Shown: positions 1 to 9,403, counted from the first letter of the stretch. The stretch: DNA of 16,268 nucleotides from Monoraphidium neglectum (GCF_000611645.1 NW_014012466.1:1-16268); one strand, 5' to 3'. Notes: generated by a model from the sequence alone, not told the origin. Translations and numbers: made by a program.

Positions 1-3000
1 GCTGGGGACGCAGCGGGGGAGGTGTATGCGACCCCGACGTCGCCCGGGCGCGGCGCGGTGGAGGGGGGCGGCGTGGATGACGTCACCGACGGGGACGCGT
101 GGCGGATCGCGCGGGAGTTTGCCGCGCAGCTCAAGGGGGGCGTGGAATTTCGGGGGGCGCGCGTGATGGTAGAGGCGCCGTTGGTGCAGGTGAGGGGCGG
201 GGTTGTGTGTCTGCCCGCGTTGGTGGCCGCATTTCAGCGTGTTTTGTGTCACGTCGGTTCATTGGTTGGTTCATTTGTTTTTTTGTTTGTCGTTATGAGC
301 TCCTTTCCTTTTGGGTACCTTGCTGCAGCTGGGTAGGGTATTCAAAGCGTGGACGCTCTTACCAAATGGCTCAGGAATTCCAGGGGCGCCCCGCAGCAGT
401 TGCCCCTTGGGTTGACACAACTTTTTTGACTTCTGATCGCTTCCTCCACCCATGCTCCCCCTCTTTGACCCTGCTCACCCCTCCTTGCCTGCCCACCCTG
501 CGTCACCCGCCGGGCAGGTCACCCTGTTCGTCAACCACCTCATCAATGACGACGACCACGCATTCCTCGCCGAGATGGCGCCATATGGTGACGTCGTCCG
601 CTGCTTCGTCGCACGCGCCCCGCAGCCCGGCGCGCCGGCCGCGCCCGGCGCCGGCGGCGGCGCGCTGCTGCCGCCGGGGCGCGGCAAGGGGTATGGGTTT
701 GTCGAGTTTGCGGTGCCGGCGGCGGCCAAGGCGGCGCTCAAGGGGCTGGAGGCAGAGTATGAGGGCGTCAAGGCCAGGTGGGAGACTTTCGGGCTGGGAA
801 TTCAGGTCCAAATTTGTTTATGTCTGGGTTGCCATAACCATGGGTTGGACGTGGGGCGGGCCTCGTGCGTTCCGGCCAGCCGCGGCGCTCGATTTGAGGG
901 CCCGCCCGCCTCTCAATGCACTCAACCCGGACGGATGCCGTGCAAGTGACTGCAGTCCATTCGACCCTGGCGCGGCGGCCTGCGTTGTGAAACGGCAAGC
1001 GCTTCGCCGACCTGGTTGCTGCCCCCGTTTTTCCCCACAGGCTGAAGGCATTGGAGGACGAATACTTCCAGGAACGCGCCAGGTGCGAGGCAACATCGCC
1101 CAGGCCGGCCGTTGTTTCGGGTCGCCGCGTGGATCGCGCGTTGGCTGGTAGCTTGGCCGCCGGACGGTCGCGCCCGCTGCCCAGTCTGCGCATTCGCCGC
1201 CGCGGACCCTCCGCGCCGCGCAGCCAGGCCTGCGATTCCGGCCGCCCTCGCGCCGGCCCTCATCAGCCGTTGCGTCGCTGCGACATTCCTTCTTCTCGGC
1301 TGCGCGACACAATCACGTTATTCGCCTTCTGCTTTCCGACAGGATCCGCCTGCGGCTTGAAGAGGAGTCTAGGCAGCAGGCGCGCGAGGAGGAGGCCGCC
1401 ACCGACCGGGCCGCCGCAGACGCGCGCGCCGCGCTCGAAGCCAAGGCGCGCGCCGACGCCGCGGCCCGTGCAGATGCACGGGCGGCAGCAGACGCCGCGC
1501 GTGCGGCGGCGGATGCAGAGGCGGACGCGGCGGCGGATGCGGAGGCGGAGGCGGGCGCGGCGGCGGCGGCGGACGGCGCGGGGCAGGAGGATGCGGCTGC
1601 GAGGGAGGCGCGGGATGCGGCGGCCGCGGCTAAGAGAGAGGCGGCTGTCAAGGCCAGGGCGGAGGCTCGGGAGAAAGAGGCGCGGGAGCAGGAAGCGGCA
1701 GAGACGCGCGAGCGTCAGAAGGCAGAGGGGCAGGCGCGGGAGCTGGAGAGGGGGCTGCGGGAGAGGGGGCAGCGGGAGCGGCAGGAGCGGGAGCGCGAGC
1801 GCGAGCGGAAGTTGAAGGAGCGGGTGGCCGAGGAGGTCGGGAAGCTTCCGCCGCCGCCGGGGCCTGAGCAAACGGTGAGGGGGCGTGCCGCCTGGCCGCC
1901 TGGGGGATGCCTTTGCACAGCAGCCAAGGTTGTAGGGGCGGCCGCGTGCCGCGCGCGTGCGGTCCCGCCACACAGCATGGGGCAGGGCGCGTAGACGCGG
2001 CGCTCCGTGGCACAGCCTTCGTCGGCGGGCCTTGCGCTCTCACGTCTTTGTCCTGTGAGTGGACAGCACCCCAACCCCCGGGCCCTGCCGCCGCGGGCCC
2101 CCTCAAACCCCGCCCCGACCGCCGCTGCCGTCTGCCGCCGCCGCCGCTGCCACTGCAGCTCAAGATTCGCCGCGCGGAATGGAGCTACCCGCGCACCGTC
2201 CCCGATCACTTCGCAACCCAGATCGTGATCAACGGCCTCGCGCGCGCGCGCACGATCGGCCCCGACGACGTCACGCGCGTGGCCGGCCTCTTCGGCTGGG
2301 TGCACGCCGCGCACGTGCCGCAGACGCAGCACCTGTGAGGTTCCGGAGCTCAGGGCCCGCTGGGCCAGCCAGGCTGGGGCACAACGCGACGGGCAACAGG
2401 CGCCTTGCTGTGCGCCCTCAGGCGCTGGGGGCGCGAGAGCGCCTGACATGCTGCTCGGAAACTTGCCATTCGAATCGGCCCTGGCACAAGCAAAACCCAT
2501 TGCACCCACTAAGCCCTACAGAGCATCACATGCCCCAGCAGATGCTCAACCCCACTCCCCACCCCCACCCCCGCCCCCCAGCCACTTGGGCTACGCCAAC
2601 GTCGAGTTCCTGCGCTCCGACGAGGCCGAGGCCGCCGCGCTAACCTTGGACGGCAAGGACGTCCCCAACCTCGGCCCGTCGATCACAGTGTCGCTGGTCA
2701 ACCCTGCCAAGAGCCCCGACAGGGGGGCGTGCACGCTGAAGGCGCCGAAAAAGAAGGGGCGGGACAAGGAGATGACAGAGGACAGGCCGGGTGGGTGCAA
2801 GGCGCTGCGTTGTTTGTTGTTTGGCCGGGCGTTTGACTGGAATTGTGATTGGTTGTTCCGACCGGATTTTGGCTCGGTTGTGGGTCATCTTGACAAGTGG
2901 GAGTTGGGAGACCCATCATATCCGCTGCGCGGCACTTGGTCCAGCGACCGATGATTTCAGTGGCTCGGCGTGACCGTTGCTGTCTGGTATCAGCCAATTC

Positions 3001-4918
3001 GACCCTCAAATTCGTCGCATCCAGCCGTGCAACGTTGCTCAAGGCACCCCATCCCTGCGCCTCTCCCGCAGGGCCCGGCCCCGGTGCCCGCCCCGGCGTG
3101 GGCGTGCCCGCGGGCGGCCGCGGCGGCGCAGGCCCCGGGGGCGGCCCCGGCGTGGGCATGGGGGGCATGGGGGGCCGTGGGAAGGGGGCGCCTGGAATGG
3201 GCATGGGCGGCGGGATGGGAATGGGCATGGGAGTCGGCGGTCTGGGTGGTGGGATGGCGGGCGTGCCGCCAGCAGCGGCGGCGATGCAGCAGCGGTTGAT
3301 GGCGCAGCAGCAGCAGGCCGCGTTCATGGCGATGCAGCAGCAGGCGGCGGCGATGACTCAGATGGCGATGATGCAGCAGGCGCAGCAGGCGATGGCGCAG
3401 CAGCAGCAACAGCAGCAGTTGTTGGCGGCGCAGCAGCTCCAGCAGGAGCAGCAGCAGCAGCAGGCTGCACAGGCGCAGGCGCAGCAGCAGCAGATGCTGG
3501 CGATGCAGCAGCAGGCCGCGGCGGCGGGCATGGGGGGCGGTTACGGCGCCGCCGGGGACCAGGGCGGATGGTATGGGTCCGCGTACGGCGCCGCGGGCGG
3601 ACAGCAGGCGCAGCAGCAGCAGGCCGTCGTCAGCGCGCAGCCGCAGGCGTACGGCGCAGCGGCGGCCCAACCTGCGGGGCAAGCAGCCGCTGGCGCCGGC
3701 GGCTTTGGCGGGCAGCAGCAAGCAGTCGCGGCGTCCGCAGCAGCGCCGTACGGCGCGCCGGCCGGCGCGGCGCCGGGCGCGCCGGCGGCGGCAGCAGCGG
3801 GCGGCGGCGCCGCATACGGTGCGTATGGCGGCGCGGCTGCTGGCGGGTATGACGCTGCCGGCGCTCAGGCGTATGGTGCGCAGGCGTACGGCGCACAGGC
3901 GTATGGCGCTGCGCCGACGCAGGCGCCGCAGGTGTATGGCGCCGACGCGGCCGCGGCGCAGGGCGCGTACGGGCAGCAGTACGGCGCGCAGGCGCCGGCG
4001 CAGCAGGCGGCGCCGGGGGCGGGGGCGGCGGTCGACCCGCGGTATGCCTACCCCCCAACGCAGCAGCACGCGCAGCAGCCACAGCAGCAGCAACAGCCCA
4101 CGGCAGACCAGCAGCAGCAAGCGTACGGCGCCGCGCCAGGAGGGGCCGCTGCTCACCAATACGGCCAGCAGTACGCTCAGCAGTACGGCGTGAGCGGCGA
4201 CGCGGCGGCTGCGGCGCCCGGCGGCGGCTACGGCGCCAACACGTATGCTGCGGGCCAGCAGGCGGCAGCCACTGCTGCCGGGGTGAGCCTCCGCTTTTGC
4301 GGGCCGTGGAAGGGCCGAAAACCCCGCCGCACGTCTGCGGCCGCGGGACGTGTCCCAGGTTGCCTTGTTGCCTCCTAGCATGCCCATTCTTGCGATCACC
4401 TTTTGGCCATCGCAAGAATGGGCATGCTAGGGGGCAAAAAGGCAAGCTGGAATGGGCAAGCTTGCCTTGACTGTACCAGCCTCCTGACTCAAGCCCAACT
4501 TAACACCCCAAACTCACCCCACCCGATCGGCGCTGACCACCTTCGCTCGCCCGCAGGCATCTTACGGCGCACAGGGTCAGCAGCAGCATGCGGCAGCATA
4601 CGGCCAGCACGCCGCCGCGGCGTACGGCCAGCAGCCGCAGCCAGGCGGGTATGGTGCGGTGGGGGCGCTGCAGCAGCAGGCGGCGAGCGCTGGGGAGTAC
4701 GGCCAGCAGCAGGCGGCTGCATATGGGCAGCAGGCGTATGGCGCCCAGCAAGGGGCTCAGCAGCAGCAACAGCAGTACCAGCAGCAGCAGCAGCAGCAGC
4801 AGCCGGCCGCCACGGGGGCCGGCTACTACGACCCCTCACAGCAGCAGGCGGCGGCCGCGGGCGTCACCGGTTACGCCAGTTACCCGGGCGCCGCGGCCGG
4901 CTACCCCCCGACGGCGGG

Positions 4919-4956
<38 letters not shown>

Positions 4957-5174
4957 GCGCGGCCGGCTACCACTACGGTGCGCCCGCCGCCGTCGCCGGC
5001 AGGACGGGAGCGTCTGCAGCATCCGCCCCAAAGTACGTGCCCGGTGGCGCTGCAGCCGCAGCACCCGCCGCCGCAGGCCAGAAGCGGGATGCGTCGGGGG
5101 TGGCCGCGGCGTACGGGGGCGCTTACGGTGGCGCCGTGGGGTACAGTGGTCAGGACAAGAGGCCGCGCTACTGA
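1..5174 (+). CDS. RRM / coiled-coil / RRM protein with long prion-like Q/A/G/Y C-terminus (5' end outside window)
   Basis: Exons: 1-189, 518-777, 1041-1082, 1343-1874, 2159-2334, 2582-2790, 3072-4282, 4557-5174. All junctions are GT-AG, phases agree, and the sum (3237 nt) is an exact codon multiple ending in TGA. Residues are counted from the window edge. Residues 1-63 look like the end of a first RRM (ARVMVEAP resembles a beta4 strand). A clear RRM covers about 64-145, with RNP2 LFVNHL and RNP1 KGYGFVEF (120-127). A highly charged Ala/Arg/Glu coiled coil covers about 150-325. Another RRM covers about 342-465, with IVINGL and GYANVEF, followed by a KKKGR basic patch. Residues about 470-1078 are low complexity: a Met/Gly block, poly-Gln, then many QAYGA/QYGQQ repeats like the prion-like domains of FUS-type proteins. 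The C-terminus KRPRY resembles a variant PY-type nuclear signal. Known for such proteins: nuclear RNA binding and condensate formation. Inferred: a nuclear RNA-processing or scaffold role. Tandem RRMs plus coiled coil recall DBHS (NONO/SFPQ) proteins, but the RRM after the coil does not fit, so I give no symbol. The upstream exons are outside the window. Confidence 0.85.
3288..3522 (+). repeat. CAG-rich (Gln/Met/Ala) tract in exon 7 of the RRM gene
   Basis: Short runs of CAG are interrupted by GCG, ATG and CTG codons and encode a Gln-rich block with Ala and Met. It is in frame with the surrounding exon and forms the first part of the prion-like domain. The interruptions should make it more stable than a pure repeat. 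Confidence 0.9.
4353..4452 (+). repeat. long near-perfect inverted repeat (hairpin) inside intron 7 of the RRM gene
   Basis: Positions 4374-4396 pair with 4409-4431 as 23 uninterrupted Watson-Crick pairs around a 12-nt loop (4397-4408). The stem continues outward to 4353/4452 with one G.U pair (4373/4432) and single mismatches at 4367/4438, 4359/4446 and 4354/4451, giving about 40 canonical pairs in 44 positions. The whole element lies within the intron 4283-4556, on the transcribed strand, so the pre-mRNA should fold into it. A 12-bp palindrome (4455-4466, centred on AAGCTT) follows directly. Shape and size fit an intronic miRNA/siRNA precursor or a small foldback (MITE-like) insertion. No function is proven. 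Confidence 0.8.
4920..4955 (+). repeat. uninterrupted (CAG)12 trinucleotide repeat encoding Gln12
   Basis: Twelve consecutive CAG codons lie in frame in the last exon of the RRM gene, between PPTAG and GAAGYHYG. It is the longest pure CAG run in the window and therefore the likeliest to vary in length between strains. Confidence 0.97.
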
Positions 5175-5334
5175 GTCGAGTGGGTCGACCCGTCCCTGGT
5201 CGTGGGCAGTGCTTCCCATTGTTTGGTGGGGTTCCGGGTTGGCTCGTCTTCCTGTGAAGTGCCGTACTGTCGCTCTTGCCGTTTGGCCCCGCCCCCGCTG
5301 ACTCTCCGCATGTGAGCATCCGTTAAGACAATCC

Positions 5335-5344
5335 TGTAATGTAA
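5335..5344 (+). terminator. tandem TGTAA polyadenylation signals of the RRM gene
   Basis: Two TGTAA pentamers sit head to tail 161 nt after the stop codon at 5172-5174. TGTAA is the established poly(A) signal of green algae, and the distance suits a short 3' UTR. The rest of 5175-5762 shows no convincing coding sequence. A TATA-like TTATAAT occurs at 5689-5695, before the candidate gene starting at 5763. Confidence 0.6.
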
Positions 5345-5762
5345 CGGTTGCTATGATCATGGTGGGTTTGGGGCACACCGGCAGCGCCCCCTGTCGTCCT
5401 TTCTGCACCGCCGACGCCGGCGACTCGACAGCTGGTACTGAATGGCAGTCCCGCCTGTGTGCAGAGTTGGTCGACTGCCTAGCATCGCCTGGACCAAACC
5501 TGTTCGGCCACCTGGCTACTCCCTTTTGACGAGACACTGCCTGGGCGTCCACTCAACCAGACTCAAACACCGTGATGCTGCCCCTCACTCGAACAGCGAA
5601 GTGACAAAGTTGCGGGTGACTCAGCACTATGCTTCCAGTTCGCCGGCACGAAAAGTATCCGCAATTCAATCCCGTCAATTCCCACAGCTTATAATCGTGC
5701 CCAGATCAGCTCTGGGCAATTCGCGCTGGTCTGTTTTGACGACAGTGGCCGGTTACATCAGG

Positions 5763-7016
5763 ATGGCGCGGGACGGCAGCAAGCTAGCAGTGTGTTTACT
5801 CGTCGTGGTGCTGCTATCGCCCGCCGCGCGAGGTGCGCGCTGCGTTGTCAGCGGCGGGAGCAGGTGGCGCCTGGATCTCGCCTTCAGCTGGGCAAGACGG
5901 GCAGCAATGCGTGCTTGGACAATTTCCTGCAGACGTGTCCTTCTCACGCACACCGTCTCACACCAATGCATCCCCCCATTCCGCAGCCACGTCAGGCGGC
6001 GCCGGCGCGGCGACGTCCCAGCGCGCGGCCGCCCCCGGGCTGAGCGTCAGGCGGCTGCTGCAGTGGCTGCCGCCCGTGACGATCCGCGGCCCCGGCGGCG
6101 GCTGCACCCAGGCAGTGCCGTACTCGGTGAGTGCTACATGACGACGGTTGGCTGGCAGGCTTGGATGCGCCCACCCGCCCCTCCCTGCAGTCTGACAAGC
6201 CATCCAATCTGAGGGGTGAATTTGACCCACAGCGACGCAGCGGGTCCGCACAAATCGCACACTCAGCAAGCAAGCCCCCTCCCACCCGTCCCACCCCCCC
6301 CCTTGGCCTCCCCAGTCGTCCGTCCAAAATGTGGTTGGCGGCAATTGGTTCCCAAATTTCGTCACCCTCGGGAGGGGGTCACCCAGGTGTGTGTTGTGGG
6401 GCGACAGATGCCTGTGGCGTGACCACTCGCTGCAGGCGATGCCGCAATAGTGGGGCTGGAATTAGGGGCCTGTGCCTTGACCGCCAGCAGCAGGCTGCGC
6501 GCATAGCGAGCGGCCTGCGGGCCCAGCCGGCGCATGAAAGCCTGCTACCGGGAGTCAGGCCGCCTAGGCGTCGCCTTGCCATGCGTCCTTTGCGGGGCAC
6601 GGCGACACGTCCCACGCTGCGCGCTTCTCGTGATGCGCCGCGCAAACGGGGCCCGCCCCCGTTCAGGAAGAGCGTCGGCGTACCTCCCGCCAGCGTTGCT
6701 GCTAACGCACCGCCGCCCCTGCGCGCCGCAGGTGCCGAACGGCCCCCTGATGCCTCAGACGCCATGCGGCACAGCGTTTCTTTCGCTCGGCAGCAGCCTC
6801 TCAATACGGGCGGCCGCCGTTTCGCCAAAGATTTTGACACGCGTCATAACTGCGGCGACTGCGGCGCCGATCTTGGCGCGCCCGCGGGCCTGTGACAGAA
6901 CCATATGTAGAGGCCACTGGGGGCGTTGCGGCTGCCGTTTGTATACGCCACTCTGCACACATAGCAAGGGCCACTGGCCCAACGTGCACCGATTGGACCG
7001 AACCCCTCACGCTTGA
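5763..7016 (+). CDS. candidate small secreted Cys-containing protein (tentative 3-exon model)
   Basis: The ATG at 5763 opens a textbook signal peptide: basic start MARDGSK, hydrophobic core LAVCLLVVVLL, then SPAARG. A phase-consistent model is exon 1 5763-5832, exon 2 5933-6126 (ending at a strong GTGAGT donor) and exon 3 6732-7016 (after a pyrimidine-rich acceptor, stop TGA), 182 aa in all. The exon 2/3 junction reads smoothly (GGGCTQAVPYS then VPNGPLMPQTPCG). The mature part has several cysteines, including a cluster near its end, and matches no family I recognise. Weaknesses: intron 1 would be only 100 nt, GC3 is lower than in the solid genes, and the opposite strand offers a competing exon chain. 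The signal-peptide start is the best part; the downstream exons are guesses. Confidence 0.3.
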
Positions 7017-7404
7017 GCTGCGCTGCACCGCCTAACTCCGCACCACGCGCCCCTTGACGAACGTGCACGACTGCTTTCGTGTCGCCTTGAGCCGTCCTCG
7101 GCCGCGCTCAGCGCCGCCGACAGGGACACTGCATTGCTTGACCCAGCCCCCTCCGTACATGGCCGCCCTCTGCACCGCGCCGACGGCAGCTCAAGGCGGT
7201 TGCTGTTTCCAAGGTTATTACTTGCAACGGGTCAGCAGCAAGGGGCAAGTTTATCCTTCAAAGCAGGATGAGGAGCGAGCGCAAACAATTGGGGGAGAGC
7301 CCTATATGTGCATGAGGAGGAAACTAGGCGCCCCGCGCCCATCCTGCGCACCGCTGGCGCCTGGAGAAACGGCGGCCGCGGCCAATGCAGCGGCAGCCGC
7401 GCCC

Positions 7405-8214
7405 TCAGAACTGCGTGCCGGCCGCAGGTGTTGGCCCGCCGGGCCGCGGCCGCATCCACCTCCGCCCCTGCAGCCGCGCGTCGCCCTCCTCCCGCGGCCA
7501 CGCGTCCTGATCCGCCGCCTCGGCCGCCGCCGCCGCCGCCGCCGCCCAGTCGCCGCGCCCGGCCACTCCCGGCAACCCCGCCGCGGTCGCCGCGGCCGCA
7601 GCTGCCGCCGCCGACGGCCGGGCCGCGACGCGGAACCAAATATCGACGCACATCACCCCCGCGCCACTCTGGTCCCACGCCTGCATGCGCATGGAGTACG
7701 GCCCCACCGGCGCAATGAACGGCACCGCGTCGCTGCTGGTAATTGTTAGGTTGCCCGGCCTGCGGGGTCCGGCCGAAACAGAGGGGGGGGGGGTGTCGCA
7801 GGGGCGGGGGCGGGGCTGAGCGGGGCTGCGCGGCAGCTGCAAGTCGTGAGCATTGCAGTAGCATGTAACAACGCAAGGTTTGCACCAGGCTTCAGTGTGG
7901 CAGCCGGGCCCCGGGGTCGACAGATCAGAGGCGAAGGCACGGTGCAAGAGCGCGGGTGTAGAAGGCAGCAAACGCAGGGGCGTGCGGGGGGCAAAGTGTG
8001 GGGACGGGCGGGAGCTCAGGGGGCGTGCGCACTCGAAGGGGCAGGGCGGCACGATGGGGCGGTCCCCGGTGCAGACGTCGCGCGTCTGGCGCTGGATGGG
8101 CCAGCCCCTGTAGTAGATGGTGATGGTGAGCCGCGCGTCGGTGACCTCTCGGGAGTTGACGCCCGACATGGTCACAAAGATGTCCTGTGGTGGGATTTGT
8201 GTGTCAGGGTGTTG

Positions 8215-8280
<66 letters not shown>

Positions 8281-9028
8281 GTATGGGTGTGAGGGATGGG
8301 GTGAGAAAGAGCGAGAGAAAAACAGGCGGCGGGCGAAAGATTGTGTGTATGCGCGCGCTCCGCGTATGTGCTTGTGGTATGGTGTGGCCAAGGCAAGCAC
8401 ACCCGCAGGAGGCATTGCCTGAAGGGTCCCGTGCTGCTTGTCGGGCAATGCGCCCTGCTGAGCTGCACGCAGGCTGCCGAAATTCGCCCAAATTTGCAGT
8501 GGACAGAACAAGACCGAGGCGGCCACCGGCGTTCGCGGTCCCTGAGTGCCCACGAGTGGGCGCGCGTGGGGCAGCGCGATGCCCCACCTGCCCATGCACA
8601 GCAGGGTTTGGGCTGATCGCCACATCTGAGATGCTGAACACCTGGCATGGAAAGCGAATGTACGGTAATATGGTGGGCGGTCTGGCAAAGCAGTCGCGCT
8701 GCCGTGCTGTGTGCGAGAGTGACGCAGCTGATGCGCGCTGACGCATCTGCGCAACGCCCACGCGACGACTTCAGGGGCCACCGAGCGTGCATGCCAGCGC
8801 TGCGAAGTCTAAGTCGAGTGAGTATTTGCCGCTCATGTGGTGTGTATAGGGCCCGCAAAAGGCGCCCAGCATGCGGGATCAACGGAAACACCCGCTGATC
8901 ACGTCGACCGTCCTCACCGGACTGTTACTGCACTGCTGGAATCGAAAATCATCGTCGGCCCACGCCTCTTGTGTCGATAAAATGGCCTGCAGGGCCAGGC
9001 CCCAGATTAGCACGCGGGTGAAGCCCAT
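7405..9028 (-). CDS. secreted ML-domain (NPC2/MD-2-like) lipid-binding protein
   Basis: Minus-strand exons: 9028-8918, 8641-8588, 8184-8033, 7759-7405. All introns are GT-AG with matching phases, giving 223 aa. Residues 1-24 are a signal peptide (MGFTRVLIWGLALQ... ending EAWA). The ML fold follows. FRFQQC carries C33. SISDVAISPNPAVHGQ matches the family's V-x-I-x-P-x-P-V-x-G segment. The central strands carry ITIYYRGWPI, C93 and PPCP (C103). The closing strands are VGPYSMRMQAWD and CVDIWF (C143). C33-C143 and C93-C103 correspond to two conserved NPC2 disulfides. ML proteins bind sterols, phosphatidylglycerol/phosphatidylinositol or glycolipids in a beta-sandwich pocket, in the lumen of the vacuole/endosome or outside the cell; the ligand cannot be read from sequence. 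After the domain (from about residue 151) comes an unusual Ala-rich tail of about 73 residues, which may be real or reflect a missed 3' splice. The start was chosen because it gives the signal peptide. Confidence 0.87.
7783..7793 (-). repeat. C11 homopolymer (G11 on plus strand) in the ML-gene intron 3 acceptor region
   Basis: Eleven consecutive G on the plus strand read as C11 in the transcript, about 22 nt upstream of the intron 3 acceptor (AG at 7761-7760). It probably serves as part of the polypyrimidine tract. It is also a likely site of sequencing or replication slippage. Confidence 0.9.
8216..8275 (+). repeat. (TG)30 dinucleotide microsatellite, read as (CA)30 in the ML-gene intron 2
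   Basis: Sixty nucleotides of perfect TG repeat lie in intron 2 (8185-8587) of the minus-strand ML gene. In that transcript it is a CA repeat starting about 30 nt upstream of the acceptor at 8186-8185. It creates spurious Thr-His and Val-Cys reading frames on the two strands. Confidence 0.98.
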
Positions 9029-9106
9029 GTGCAGCAAAAGCAAGTAATCGATATTCAATTGGAGGACGTCATTGAATAAGTTGTTGCAGGAACGAGCAGT
9101 CGTCCC

Positions 9107-9403
9107 ATGGCAATTGTGCCCGCACAAACTCCCGAGCTCATTCGCTTGCCGCCTCGCCGCCAACCAGCGCCTGGCGGCCTCGGCACCAAACGCTTTTGTT
9201 GGGACTTCAGCCAGCCTATTGGCTTCGATTCAGAGAGGCATGATGAGTTTACCAGAGCTCATGCTCAGCGCGCATGCTCTGGCTTTGCCAGAGCTAAAGT
9301 TGACCAGTGGTCAAAACTAATCACAGCTCACGTGAGCCTGAGCGCACCGGACCGCGCTGTTCGCAAACAAATCTGCGATGAAGCCAGAGTAATGGAGAAG
9401 TAG
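9107..9403 (+). CDS. uncharacterised ORF, 98 aa, doubtful
   Basis: The open frame starts at an ATG in a good context (CCCATGG), only 78 bp from and divergent to the ML-gene start. The translation is mixed in composition and not low-complexity (for example CWDFSQPIGFDSERHDEF), but I recognise no domain and GC3 is well below that of the solid genes. A GTGAGC donor after residue 75 (about 9332) is in phase 0 and could in principle splice to the MIA40 exon at 10361, so this may be a leader exon rather than a stand-alone gene. Chance ORF is the main alternative. Confidence 0.2.
   Translation: MAIVPAQTPELIRLPPRRQPAPGGLGTKRFCWDFSQPIGFDSERHDEFTRAHAQRACSGFARAKVDQWSKLITAHVSLSAPDRAVRKQICDEARVMEK
9300..9337. 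promoter_or_regulatory. pair of palindromic motifs: inverted TTGACC boxes and a G-box palindrome
   Basis: TTGACCAGTGGTCAA (9300-9314) has 7-nt perfect arms made of two inverted TTGACC boxes, the W-box core bound by WRKY factors. GCTCACGTGAGC (9326-9337) is a perfect 12-bp palindrome around CACGTG, the G-box core bound by bHLH/bZIP factors. They lie about 270-310 bp upstream of the ML gene start and 11 bp apart. Function is inferred from motif form only, and the site also falls inside the doubtful ORF 9107-9403. Confidence 0.3.

Noticed and set aside
99..1151. Plus-strand ORF of 350 aa across the first exons of the RRM gene
   Set aside because: It is out of frame with both RRM-encoding exons and runs through two introns; the conserved RNP motifs lie in other frames.
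1051..1815. Arg-rich plus-strand ORF over the coiled-coil exon
   Set aside because: Wrong frame of the Ala/Glu/Arg coiled-coil exon 1343-1874. The correct frame joins the neighbouring exons in phase.
3860..4200. Regular short repeats suggesting a CRISPR array or minisatellite
   Set aside because: They are codon-level repeats (QAYGA, QYGQQ) in an open exon with no unique spacers of fixed length, in a eukaryotic genome.
2990..4399. Long minus-strand ORF (469 aa), and a second one at 3630-4445, opposite the prion-like exon
   Set aside because: Antisense shadow of CAG/GCG-rich coding sequence: the translation is monotonous Leu/Arg/Ala, and the plus-strand exons have matching phases and RRM context.
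7017..7269. Plus-strand open frame without ATG reading like a terminal exon (ALSAADRDTALLDPAPS...)
   Set aside because: No good acceptor joins it in phase to an upstream exon, and in DNA this GC-rich several frames look protein-like.
7846..8292. Plus-strand ORFs ending in Val-Cys repeats near the TG microsatellite
   Set aside because: They are translations of the microsatellite and of antisense ML-gene exon 3.
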